Part shown: positions 18,664 to 25,969 of the stretch, in pieces
Layout: each line of letters starts with the position of its first letter
Numbering within the stretch: position 1 is the first letter of the stretch
Assembly (NCBI GenBank): GCA_022709425.1
Contig: JAKLIW010000006.1
Coordinates: 1-64,000, forward strand
Reading direction: 5' to 3'
Source: a bacterium
GTDB taxonomy: Bacteria > UBP6 > UBA1177 > JAKLFG01
Length of the DNA: 64,000 nucleotides
Notes under the pieces: model-generated
What the model was told of the DNA's origin: nothing
Database searches by the model: none
What the model saw: the letters and a program-made list of their open reading frames with translations, nothing else
Translations under genes and position numbers: made by a program

Positions 18664-19680
18664 TTACTTCTTTTTCTCTTCAGCGGGCTGTTGCGCGCGG
18701 CGTTCCTGCATCGCCTTGATCTTCGCCTTGAGCCGTTTCTCCTTGTCCCACTGTTCGTTCATCTGACGGCGCGCCTCTTCATCGCCTTTGCGCGTCTCCT
18801 CGACGAGTTTGCGCATCTTGTCGCGGTCGACGATCTCTTTCTTAAGATCCTCTTCCGAGATGATGTTGCCGTCGATCAGATAGAACTGGAAGTCGGGCGG
18901 CTGGCTCTTATCCCATTCGACCGGGATATCCTTGAGGGGTGTCTGGAAGAATTTCGAATCGCCGGGAAGGACGCTGGTACGCAGGCCTTCGTAGCGGACA
19001 TCGAGTACCGGGAAGAACTTCTGCGCGTAGATGATGTCGCCCGCCGAATCCTTGAGACGGACCTTCACGCCGACGCGGACCATGTCGAGGTCGGCGCTCG
19101 CGTTGAGAATGGTGCCGGAGACCAACGCCCAACCGATCCGTTGCTGCATCGGTTCCACCGTGACATCCTCGAGCTTGACCAGACCCTGATAGTTTGCCAG
19201 CAGTTCGTCGAGCCGCTTCTGCGCGTCCTTGTCTTCCTGCAGAAGAGACATGTCCTCGTCCTGCTGGATCTTGAACTGGCCGCCTTCGTTGACCACATGG
19301 ACCTGAAAGATGAGCGATTCGTCCTGATTCATGACGGTGCCCATACGGCCCATGTTGGAGGTGCGGCCGGTCGCTTCGATGAACTCGCCGGTCGATTTCT
19401 CCTTGACGATGGTAGCGTAGGCGGTGCGCAATTCGGCGCCGATCTTTCCTTTGTAGATACGCGACACATACTCGCGCCAATCCTCGATGGTGAAGACCTC
19501 TTTCATCTTGGCCGACAGCATCGTGTTGTACACCTCGTCCACCTTGCCGTCACGAACGGCGTACAGGTATTCCTGGATGTAGGCGTTGAGACGCTCCTCG
19601 ATCGGCTTCTCGAACTTACAGGAGACCGTTCCGATGAGCGCGATCGCCGCCGCAACGATCAAAAGCGTGACCTTCTTCAT
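18664..19680 (-). CDS. Lipoprotein with charged C-terminal helix, unknown
   Basis: 338 residues. Signal peptide and lipobox TVSC (MKKVTLLIVAAAIALIGTVSC). The first part (about 30-130) looks NTF2/DUF4878-like: ERLNAYIQEYLYAVRDGKVDEVYNTM resembles proteins that carry a small alpha+beta cone domain. The middle (about 165-250) resembles a beta-sandwich with SGTILNASADLDMVRVGVKVRL, as in FxLYD-type domains. The last 70 residues form a Lys/Glu/Arg-rich coiled coil. ATG 19680 is preceded by GGAGG. A GTG four codons earlier would place that site inside the gene. Role unknown. Confidence 0.78.
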   Translation of the reverse strand: MKKVTLLIVAAAIALIGTVSCKFEKPIEERLNAYIQEYLYAVRDGKVDEVYNTMLSAKMKEVFTIEDWREYVSRIYKGKIGAELRTAYATIVKEKSTGEFIEATGRTSNMGRMGTVMNQDESLIFQVHVVNEGGQFKIQQDEDMSLLQEDKDAQKRLDELLANYQGLVKLEDVTVEPMQQRIGWALVSGTILNASADLDMVRVGVKVRLKDSAGDIIYAQKFFPVLDVRYEGLRTSVLPGDSKFFQTPLKDIPVEWDKSQPPDFQFYLIDGNIISEEDLKKEIVDRDKMRKLVEETRKGDEEARRQMNEQWDKEKRLKAKIKAMQERRAQQPAEEKKK

Positions 19681-19701
19681 GCCTTCCTCCACAAAAATCC
19701 T

Positions 19702-19729
19702 ACGATATTCAAAGAGTTCCTACTGTCAA
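19702..19729 (-). promoter_or_regulatory. Sigma-70-like promoter for the 18664-19680 lipoprotein
   Basis: On the minus strand, a perfect TTGACA (19729-19724), a 16-bp spacer, and TATCGT (19707-19702). Confidence 0.5.
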
Positions 19730-19779
19730 AGAGATGCAACTTCGCCTTACTATAGCGGATAATTCGTCCGTGTAAAGAA

Positions 19780-20337
19780 TTATTTAGCGGTGCTCGCGAG
19801 TTTCTTTTCTATCGCTTCGGCGAACCGTTTCGCGGCATGCGGCCCGTTGCCGGTGACGATGTTGCCGTCGACCGTCACCTCTTCGCCGGTGTACTTCGCG
19901 CCGTTCTTTTCAAGCATCTTATCGGTGGTCATGCCGTACTCGGCATCCTCCCCCTGCCACACCGTCGCCTTGCGTCCGGCGAGCACCCCCGCCTTGGCAA
20001 GTATCGTCGGCGCCCAGCAGATGGCGGCGAGCACCGGATGCCCTTTTGCCTCTTTCGCTATCTCGACGGCGCGCGCATCGGCCCGCACCAGCGGCGTTCC
20101 CGATCCGCCGACGAATACCACCGCGTCGTAGTCGGCCGTCTTCACTTCGATAAGCGTTACGGTCGCCTCGGCCTTCACGCCGAACATGCCGGTCGCCATC
20201 CCCTTCTTGAGGCTCGCGACGGTCACCTTCGCCCCCAGTCCGATGAAATGGGCGTGCGGCACCGCGTACTCTTCGTCGCGGAACCGTTCGGGTGCGACGA
20301 TCATCAGGATCTTTTTGCCGGCAAGCGTCTTGTCCAT
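19780..20337 (-). CDS. DJ-1/PfpI family protein
   Basis: 185 residues, the normal size. It has a Rossmann-like DJ-1 fold with N-terminal KILMIVAPERFRDEEY holding the conserved Glu, and the nucleophile elbow AAICWAPTILA. The Cys is kept, but the usual G/H after it is W, as in many PfpI/YhbO-like members. Members of this family act as glyoxalases, deglycases or stress chaperones, and the exact activity here cannot be read. It lies 12 bp downstream of the RelA/SpoT-like gene and is probably in the same operon. Confidence 0.85.
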   Translation of the reverse strand: MDKTLAGKKILMIVAPERFRDEEYAVPHAHFIGLGAKVTVASLKKGMATGMFGVKAEATVTLIEVKTADYDAVVFVGGSGTPLVRADARAVEIAKEAKGHPVLAAICWAPTILAKAGVLAGRKATVWQGEDAEYGMTTDKMLEKNGAKYTGEEVTVDGNIVTGNGPHAAKRFAEAIEKKLASTAK

Positions 20338-20349
20338 CGTTCCCTCCTT

Positions 20350-21519
20350 TTAAACGGTCCGCACTTCCTGCCACTTTTTGCGGGCGTGGTAGCGGAGCAC
20401 GTTCTCGAGCACCCGCTGTCGCACCGATATGATCTGGCTTTTCTTGTACTCGTCGTGGCTCGCGCGGCCGGTACGGCTTTCGACGAACGATTCGTGGTCG
20501 AGTATCTGTATCTCGAAGGGGAAGAAGAATTTGTAGGCGAGGTTGATGCTGAAGGGGTCCTGTATCGTGATGAGTTGCCGCGCCGTGAGCTGGATGGAGG
20601 TGTACTGCGTCGAAGAATAGGGGTTGTTCTCGCGGATCTGTTCCTCCTGTTCGGCCGCCTTGTCCTTGTCGAAGGTAAGGAATGGTTTGAAGTAGTCACG
20701 CACCTGCTCCTCGGACCAACCGGTGAGGTCCTCGTCCTTGAAACGGACGAGCCCGTCGAGGAACTTCTCGAGGTCGATGAGATTGTTGCGGGTCCGCGAC
20801 GGCTTGATGTTGGCGAACGACACCACATGGTTCTCGGCGAGATACTTGAGCACCAGCAGCACATCGAGTTTGTCGTTGGTCACGATGCGGACACCGACCC
20901 GGTCGAACACATCGGCCGTCACATTCTCCTTCTTGTGGAGGAGCTTCATGATGAGGCTTTCCTTGGTCTTCTCGCTCTTCATCTCGAAGAGTTTGAGCCG
21001 TATCTGGTTGCGGCCGCGTCCGATGAAATACTCACCCTTGTTGTTGACGTTGAGGTGGGTCATGAAGCGGGCGAATATCTGCTTCTTGATACCTTGGAAG
21101 AAGTATTTTGACAGGTCGTTCTCGACATGGGTAATGGTGTGGGCGACGCGGAGCACCGCGCAGGCCCAGCGCTGGGTGATGGAGCGGGTCTTTTCGGAGG
21201 CCATGACCAAAAAGTTGCGCGGATCGTCCTCCCACAGGACATTGGGCGGGATGGCGAGCGTCGGGGTCTGCCCCTCGGGGTCTTCGAGCAGGTAGGTCTG
21301 GATGAACGACTTCGCCTCGCTCAGGATCGAGCGGACCTGTTCGGCGTGGACCGCGTTGTCGAGATCGTAGCCGTAGTTCTTGAGGTAGAGGTGCGCCTCC
21401 TCATACGACTCGATGGAGAGTCCGTTGATGTCGATGAAGGATTTGTTCGAAAGGACGACATCCATCAGTTCGTGCGGGAAGGTCGCGAAGGTCTCGATCA
21501 GCCGTTCTTTCTGGTCCAT
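20350..21519 (-). CDS. RelA/SpoT-like protein (TIGR04552-type), putative nucleotidyltransferase
   Basis: 389 residues with no signal peptide. I associate it, from memory, with the TIGR04552/TIGR04562 group of deltaproteobacteria. The central part reads like a (p)ppGpp-synthetase fold: VFDRVGVRIVTND (compare DLxGxRI), then YSSTQYTSIQLTA (compare the YxSxH motif, with Gln instead of His), then FPFEIQILDHESF (compare the EIQIRT motif). An N-terminal helical region of about 140 residues precedes it. Whether it makes an alarmone, pyrophosphorylates tRNA or is inactive is unknown. ATG 21519 follows GAGGTG. It has its own promoter and is followed by the DJ-1-like gene. Confidence 0.6.
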   Translation of the reverse strand: MDQKERLIETFATFPHELMDVVLSNKSFIDINGLSIESYEEAHLYLKNYGYDLDNAVHAEQVRSILSEAKSFIQTYLLEDPEGQTPTLAIPPNVLWEDDPRNFLVMASEKTRSITQRWACAVLRVAHTITHVENDLSKYFFQGIKKQIFARFMTHLNVNNKGEYFIGRGRNQIRLKLFEMKSEKTKESLIMKLLHKKENVTADVFDRVGVRIVTNDKLDVLLVLKYLAENHVVSFANIKPSRTRNNLIDLEKFLDGLVRFKDEDLTGWSEEQVRDYFKPFLTFDKDKAAEQEEQIRENNPYSSTQYTSIQLTARQLITIQDPFSINLAYKFFFPFEIQILDHESFVESRTGRASHDEYKKSQIISVRQRVLENVLRYHARKKWQEVRTV

Positions 21520-21545
21520 CGGGTCACCTCGTTAAGAGCCGGGTC

Positions 21546-21574
21546 ATTGTAACAAAGAGAAACGCAAAATGCAA
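21546..21574 (-). promoter_or_regulatory. Sigma-70 promoter of the RelA-like/DJ-1 operon
   Basis: On the minus strand, TTGCAT (21574-21569), a 17-bp spacer, and TACAAT (21551-21546). Confidence 0.68.
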
Positions 21575-21606
21575 AAAGGAGCGCATCTTCTTGTCACACA
21601 CTTCTT

Positions 21607-21634
21607 TTGACTTATTTTTTTTGCACGGTAAACT
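21607..21634 (+). promoter_or_regulatory. Possible promoter of the Cys-rich lipoprotein
   Basis: TTGACT at 21607-21612, a 16-bp spacer, and TAAACT at 21629-21634. Confidence 0.5.
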
Positions 21635-21645
21635 CTGTCTCACTT

Positions 21646-21671
21646 GGTGGATATAAAAGGTGGATATAAAA
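21646..21671 (+). repeat. Perfect 13-bp tandem duplication in a leader
   Basis: GGTGGATATAAAA occurs twice, back to back, between the predicted promoter and the start codon at 21685. It may be a slippage product or a paired protein-binding site. Confidence 0.85.
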
Positions 21672-21684
21672 TCGGGAGATCATC

Positions 21685-22689
21685 ATGATGCGGTTGTTTT
21701 TCGGGCTTGCTGTGACGATGCTTGTCTTTGCCTGCGGCGGCGACGGTGGCGACGACAACGCCGCCAACCAATGCATCAGCAACCAGACAAAATGTGTCGG
21801 CGATCTACTTGTGTGGTGCAATGGCGGCTCTTGGGAACTGGCGATGGACTGCGCCGCTACCGGCAAAACCTGTGAACAAGATCCTTTTTCTACAGCGCAA
21901 TGTGAAAGTCTTCTATGCGGCAATGGCGTGACCGATACCGGCGAAATTTGCGACGGTGTCGCCAAGGCATGTACGGAAATCAGCAGCAAATATATCGGTG
22001 GAACCGCCTCGTGCAAAGCCGATTGTTCAGGTTATGACACCTCCTCCTGTACCGCAAAGCCTTATTGCGGAGACAATATCGTCAACAACAGCGAGATATG
22101 CGACGGAAACACCAAAGACTGTATTCAGATAAATAGTGGCTACCACGGAGGCATGGCCCCCTGTAAAGACGATTGCACCGATTGGGACCCCACCACCTGC
22201 GAACGATGCGGCGATGGCATAAAAAACGGGGGGGAAGCATGCGATGGTGGAACGAAGCCCTGCAAAGACCTCATGGGGTCCGGCTGGGGCGGGGACGCCC
22301 CCTGTTATTCTGATTGTAGCGGATATGATACATCCACTTTCTGTCTGCAAAAATCGGTTGAATCCCCAGAGTTTGCCGTCACGGATTCTTGCGACGACGG
22401 ATACAACATCGAGTGGCGCATTTTCGACAGAACGGACGGAATCATCATTGGTCCAGAAGACACAACTAAAGCCTATGTGACCGACGCGATGGATGAACCG
22501 CATAAAATAGAGATCGACTGCTATTTCGGCAACGAAATCTGTGTTGGTGCGATCCAACATAAAGAGAATGCCTCCTTTCAGTGGTGCCTCGGTATAAACG
22601 GTAACCAGACTTATGATCCAGATTGTTGCATTCCTTGTGAAGACACACTGGGAGAAACCGACTGGCAGATGACTTTCGGTTGCGACTAA
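21685..22689 (+). CDS. Cys-rich-repeat lipoprotein
   Basis: 334 residues from ATG 21685 (a second ATG follows directly). Lipobox VFAC is followed by Gly/Asp. An N-terminal Cys motif (CISNQTKCVGDLLVWC) precedes three repeats of about 45 residues, each beginning CGxx(I/V)xNxxExCD and ending CxxDCSxxDxxxC. These resemble the Cys-rich repeats of myxococcal surface proteins (TIGR02232/DUF4215-like). The last 100 residues form a separate domain with WRIFD, a paired CC and the final CD, not recognised. Base composition is less GC-rich than the flanks. Probably surface exposed. Confidence 0.8.
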   Translation: MMRLFFGLAVTMLVFACGGDGGDDNAANQCISNQTKCVGDLLVWCNGGSWELAMDCAATGKTCEQDPFSTAQCESLLCGNGVTDTGEICDGVAKACTEISSKYIGGTASCKADCSGYDTSSCTAKPYCGDNIVNNSEICDGNTKDCIQINSGYHGGMAPCKDDCTDWDPTTCERCGDGIKNGGEACDGGTKPCKDLMGSGWGGDAPCYSDCSGYDTSTFCLQKSVESPEFAVTDSCDDGYNIEWRIFDRTDGIIIGPEDTTKAYVTDAMDEPHKIEIDCYFGNEICVGAIQHKENASFQWCLGINGNQTYDPDCCIPCEDTLGETDWQMTFGCD

Positions 22690-22713
22690 CCGACAGCTAT
22701 AGCACTTGTCAGT

Positions 22714-22738
22714 AGGCGCCGAGTTTTTCGACGCGGCG
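22714..22738. repeat. Direct repeat copy 1: remnant of the rpiB 3' end
   Basis: This 25-bp segment matches 23375-23399 at 24 of 25 positions. On the minus strand it reads as the codons RRVEKLGAY followed by TGA, against RRVEKLDAC-TGA for rpiB, so reading frame and stop are preserved. The two copies flank the DUF4160/DUF2442 module. Confidence 0.75.
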
Positions 22739-22759
22739 GGTGAAAAGCATCTGTGTTTC

Positions 22760-23026
22760 TTATCGTGTTGCGACGCTGGGATGAACTGCGCTGTCGGCGA
22801 CCGCGATGTTACGCAGAAGATTCGGACAGATGTCGTAGCCATTGGGCCACGCGATACCTCCGCCCGGTTCGATGAACGCCCGGGCAAAATAAGCGGGGTC
22901 CTTCAGGTCGGCCGTGAGTCCCTTGCCGATATATCTCGACACATCGATCATACCCATGAAACCGTCCGAGAAACGCGCCCACAAACGATACGGTGCCACG
23001 ACCCGCAATTCTTTCACTTCGCACAT
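22760..23026 (-). CDS. DUF2442 protein, probable partner of DUF4160
   Basis: 88 residues. DUF2442 hallmarks are readable: an N-terminal VKELRVVAPYRLWARFSDG, then GMIDVSRYIGKG, LKDPAYFARAFIEPGGGIAWPNGYDICPNLL. ATG 23026 lies 8 bp after GAGGTG; GTG 23029 is an alternative. It starts 12 bp after the DUF4160 stop. The two families often occur side by side and are predicted to form a toxin-antitoxin-like pair, with DUF2442 usually viewed as the antitoxin-type partner. That role is inference. Confidence 0.88.
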   Translation of the reverse strand: MCEVKELRVVAPYRLWARFSDGFMGMIDVSRYIGKGLTADLKDPAYFARAFIEPGGGIAWPNGYDICPNLLRNIAVADSAVHPSVATR

Positions 23027-23038
23027 CACAGCATCACC

Positions 23039-23299
23039 TCAGTCCAGCGGTTTTATTGGTTCCGGGTTCGTCGGTTGCGAAGCCAGACCCCAATCCTTCA
23101 TGAGTTCTTCCCTGTGTTGGAAGGCCCATTCCAAAACCAGCGCATGAGCACGCCGATGCATCGAACCGTTGATGATCTGCAGGGTCTGTATGTCGTACTC
23201 AGCCTTGTGTTCGCCGTACTCCGCATGGAAATGGGGCGGATTATGGTCCTGAAAATACATACGGATCACTATACCGAAAAATCTGCTGATCTCGGGCAT
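23039..23299 (-). CDS. DUF4160 protein
   Basis: 86 residues. The family signature is clear: MPEISRFFGIVIRMYF, then DHNPPHFHAEYGEHKA, and ALVLEWAFQHREELMKDW. The HNPPHFH cluster is the conserved core and may bind metal or nucleic acid. It is the first gene of the pair, with its own promoter and GGGGAGG site. It lies between rpiB and the duplicated rpiB end, suggesting arrival as a small mobile module. Confidence 0.9.
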   Translation of the reverse strand: MPEISRFFGIVIRMYFQDHNPPHFHAEYGEHKAEYDIQTLQIINGSMHRRAHALVLEWAFQHREELMKDWGLASQPTNPEPIKPLD

Positions 23300-23331
23300 T
23301 GTCCCTTTCCTCCCCTCAACTATGCTTCGGC

Positions 23332-23360
23332 ATTGTACCGACCGACCGGTTCGATGTCAA
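23332..23360 (-). promoter_or_regulatory. Sigma-70 promoter of the DUF4160/DUF2442 pair
   Basis: On the minus strand, perfect TTGACA (23360-23355), a 17-bp spacer, and TACAAT (23337-23332). It sits between the rpiB stop and DUF4160, inside the repeat-flanked islet. Confidence 0.75.
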
Positions 23361-23369
23361 GATGGCTTT

Positions 23370-23801
23370 TCAACAGGCGTCGAGTTTTTCGACGCGGCGT
23401 TGATGGCGGCCGCCTTCGAAGGCGGTCGAGAGGAATATCTTCACGAACCGTTCGGCGTCGGCGGGTGTGGTGAAGCGGCCGCCGAGGCAGATGACATTGG
23501 CGTCGTTGTGTTCGCGGGAGAGTTTCGCATATTCATCGCGGTGGACGAGCGCCGCGCGGACACCGGGATGGCGGTTGGCCATGATCGACATGCCGATGCC
23601 GGTGCCGCACACGAGGATGCCGAACTCGGCGTTCCCGGCGAGTATATCCTGCGCCACGAGCGCCGCGTAGTCGGGATAGTCGACCGATGTTTCATCGTTG
23701 CAGCCGCGGTCGATAACCATGTGTCCCTCTTTTTCAAGGAACGCGGCGAGATGTTTTTTCAGCGGGAAACCGCCGTGATCCGAAGCGATGGCGACGAACA
23801 T
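23370..23801 (-). CDS. rpiB: Ribose-5-phosphate isomerase B (RpiB/LacAB family)
   Basis: 143 residues. Motifs: IASDHGGF at the N terminus, CGTGIGMSIMANRHPGVRAAL with the active-site Cys and anion-binding loop, and HNDANVICLGGR. It interconverts ribose 5-phosphate and ribulose 5-phosphate in the pentose phosphate pathway. ATG 23801 follows GGAGG by 5 bp. An earlier in-frame ATG contains that site and is rejected. Its last codons lie in the direct repeat that flanks the downstream toxin-antitoxin-like pair. Confidence 0.93.
   Translation of the reverse strand: MFVAIASDHGGFPLKKHLAAFLEKEGHMVIDRGCNDETSVDYPDYAALVAQDILAGNAEFGILVCGTGIGMSIMANRHPGVRAALVHRDEYAKLSREHNDANVICLGGRFTTPADAERFVKIFLSTAFEGGRHQRRVEKLDAC
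23375..23399. repeat. Direct repeat copy 2: 3' end of rpiB
   Basis: This copy encodes the last residues of RpiB and holds a perfect inverted repeat, GCGTCGA-GTTTT-TCGACGC. In the copy at 22714-22738 one arm has a mismatch. Gene-end repeats of this kind are typical of sites where inserted DNA restores the target gene. Confidence 0.75.
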
Positions 23802-23840
23802 GGGAACCTCCATAAAACCGGGCGTGCCGTTGGCGCGCCC

Positions 23841-24764
23841 CTACAAATAAACCACCTTTGCATCAGCCGGGAAGCGGCCGCTCTTGCGGGCGATGGCGAC
23901 ACTCGTTTCCCACGCGGCGGGGAGGATGAATTCGCGCTCACCGCGCTTCGCCAGTTTCGCCAGCGCCTCGGCCACCACCACCTGCGCGAGGTTGTCGGGA
24001 TAGGGCGAAACGACGATGCCGTCCTTGGGGAGTCCTATCCGTATCGTCGGGATCCCCGCCTCCTGCGCCGCGAGGAATATATCGGCCGCGCGGTCGATGG
24101 CCGCGACCGGGTCGAACCGCGCCTCGTTGCACTGGAGCCGCTGCGATATCTTGGTCCCGGCAAGCGGCATGAAGGGATATATCCGTATCGCGTCGGGACG
24201 GGCCGCGATGAGGGCGCGGCAGGTCGTCGCGACATCCTGCGGCGTCTCGTCGGGGTAGCCGGTCATGAACTGGAGCACCACCGACAGCCCCGCCTCTTTC
24301 AGGTCCTTAACCGCCTGCCGCGTATCGTCGGCGGTGTGCCCGCGCTCCATCTCGGTGAGGAGCCGGTCGGACATCGTCTGCGCGCCGAGCTCCACCACCG
24401 CGAAGCCGCTCGTTTTAAGTAGCTTTGCCATGCCGGTGTTGATGGTGTCGGGACGGGTCGAACAGCGCAAACTACCGACGATCTTCCGCGCGATGAGATC
24501 TTTTCCGACCTGCAGATATTCGCTCAGTTCGCGCACCGGCAGGGCGGTGAAACTGCCGCCGTAGAACGACAGTTCGACCGGACGGTCGCCGCTCGACCAG
24601 CCGATATATTTCTCGACGATGCCGGGGACCGCGTCGGGCAGTGACCCCGCCCCCGCTATCGCCTCCTGATCGCAGAAGGCGCACCGATGGGTACAGCCGC
24701 GATGGGTGATGAATACCGGTATGATGAGCGGGCGCCCGGTCGGCGCGATGCCGCGAAAGGTCAC
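23841..24764 (-). CDS. Radical SAM protein, Elp3-like
   Basis: 307 residues. The iron-sulfur motif is CTHRCAFC (CX3CX2C) within RGCTHRCAFCDQ, followed by YGGSFTALP, the RCSTRPDTI segment and ELGAQTM. These features match Elp3-like/TIGR01212-type radical SAM proteins, but the C-terminal acetyltransferase domain of Elp3 is absent, so a tRNA-modifying or other role is only a guess. The GTG start at 24764 has GGGAGG 7 bp upstream. It is followed by rpiB after a 39-bp gap. Confidence 0.85.
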   Translation of the reverse strand: MTFRGIAPTGRPLIIPVFITHRGCTHRCAFCDQEAIAGAGSLPDAVPGIVEKYIGWSSGDRPVELSFYGGSFTALPVRELSEYLQVGKDLIARKIVGSLRCSTRPDTINTGMAKLLKTSGFAVVELGAQTMSDRLLTEMERGHTADDTRQAVKDLKEAGLSVVLQFMTGYPDETPQDVATTCRALIAARPDAIRIYPFMPLAGTKISQRLQCNEARFDPVAAIDRAADIFLAAQEAGIPTIRIGLPKDGIVVSPYPDNLAQVVVAEALAKLAKRGEREFILPAAWETSVAIARKSGRFPADAKVVYL

Positions 24765-24792
24765 TCAGTTCCCTCCCTCAAGGACCGGGAAG

Positions 24793-24821
24793 GTTGTATC
24801 AGCCGACGCGTCAAGAGTCAA
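24793..24821 (-). promoter_or_regulatory. Sigma-70 promoter of the Elp3-like/rpiB unit
   Basis: On the minus strand, TTGACT (24821-24816), a 17-bp spacer, and TACAAC (24798-24793) preceded by TGA, an extended -10. Confidence 0.6.
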
Positions 24822-24825
24822 AAAC

Positions 24826-24854
24826 TTTCGTCTTGGGCCGCCTTCGGCTATACT
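24826..24854 (+). promoter_or_regulatory. Weak promoter of rsmB, divergent
   Basis: TATACT at 24849-24854 with a poor -35 (TTTCGT at 24826-24831) at 17 bp. It sits just upstream of GTG 24881. Confidence 0.35.
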
Positions 24855-24880
24855 GCTCCGCACTGTTGGGGAAATTTTCG

Positions 24881-25969
24881 GTGAACCGCTTCCATGCCGC
24901 ACTGCTCGACGAGGCGATCGGGCGTTTTGAAAAAAGCCTGTGGAAAGGCGATATCCTCCTCGCGGGACTTTTCCGTGAACGGCATATCGGCAAGCGCGAC
25001 CGGGCCATTCTGCGCGATCTGTTCTTCACCTACATCCGCCGCCGGTATCTGGTCGACCAACTGATGAGCGAAGGGATACCGCGCCCCGAGGCGGTCCATC
25101 AGGCGCAGGAGACGAAGCCCGGCGCGACGACGCCGGAACTCTACCACTCCTTTCCGCCGCTCTACCGCGACGCCGCGCTGAAACGCTACGGCGACGGGGC
25201 CGAGGCGATGCTTGCGTGGCTCGACGGCCGCGCTCCGACGACGATACGGATCAACCGGCGCCGCACCGGCCGCGACGAACTGCAACGACTGCTTGCCGCC
25301 GAAGGTATTCTCAGCGTCCCGACGCCACGCTCGCCCCACGGCCTCATCGTGACCGAGGGGGAAGCGCAATTGACACGCTCATCACTTTACGAAAAAGGAC
25401 TGTACGAGTTGCAGGACGAGAGTTCGCAACTCGCCGTGGGGTTGGTGCCCGAGAGCGCAAAGACTCTGCTCGACCTCTGCGCGGGCGGCGGCGGCAAAAG
25501 TCTCGCCCTCGCGGCGCTCCGTCCGGCGCTCAAGATAACGGCGAGCGATATCCGCACCCACCGTTTCCCCGAGATAGAGAAACGGGCCGCGCGCGCCGGA
25601 ACGCCGGTGACGACCGTCGCCCCCGACAAACTCGCCGGGACGAAGTTCGACGCGGTGCTCGTCGACGCCCCCTGCTCCGGGTCGGGTGTCCTGCGGCGCA
25701 ATCCCGAAGACCGGTGGCGCATCGGGGAAAAGGAACTCGCGGCGCTCAATAGGGCTCAGGAAGAGTGTCTCTCCACGGCGCTGCGACATCTCGCGCCGGG
25801 CGGCGTCATCGTCTATCTCACCTGTAGTTATCTCTCTGCCGAGAACGAGGAAAACATTGCAAAGTACACCGCCGCGCACCATGATATCATCGCCGATGGT
25901 CCGGGAATGGTGACTTCTCCGGGCGGGTCGGCCGATCTCATGTTCGGGATGGTGCTGAGGCAACGATGA
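24881..25969 (+). CDS. rsmB: 16S rRNA m5C methyltransferase, RsmB/NOL1-NOP2-Sun family
   Basis: 362 residues. An N-terminal helical RNA-binding (NusB-like) part is followed by a Rossmann methyltransferase: SAM motif DLCAGGGGKSLALA, DAPCSGSGVLRRNPEDRWR with the releasing Cys, and the nucleophile Cys in YLTCSY. It methylates cytosine C5 in 16S rRNA, most likely C967. Family membership is firm but the exact target is not. GTG 24881 has GGGGA 9 bp upstream and fits the promoter; the longer TTG-initiated form is unlikely. It is slightly shorter than E. coli RsmB. The stop overlaps the next start (ATGA). Confidence 0.85.
   Translation: MNRFHAALLDEAIGRFEKSLWKGDILLAGLFRERHIGKRDRAILRDLFFTYIRRRYLVDQLMSEGIPRPEAVHQAQETKPGATTPELYHSFPPLYRDAALKRYGDGAEAMLAWLDGRAPTTIRINRRRTGRDELQRLLAAEGILSVPTPRSPHGLIVTEGEAQLTRSSLYEKGLYELQDESSQLAVGLVPESAKTLLDLCAGGGGKSLALAALRPALKITASDIRTHRFPEIEKRAARAGTPVTTVAPDKLAGTKFDAVLVDAPCSGSGVLRRNPEDRWRIGEKELAALNRAQEECLSTALRHLAPGGVIVYLTCSYLSAENEENIAKYTAAHHDIIADGPGMVTSPGGSADLMFGMVLRQR

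Noticed and set aside
22027..22887. Minus-strand open frame of 286 codons covering the Cys-rich lipoprotein and part of DUF2442
   Set aside because: It runs opposite a lipoprotein with three readable repeats and lacks a ribosome-binding site and a recognisable domain.
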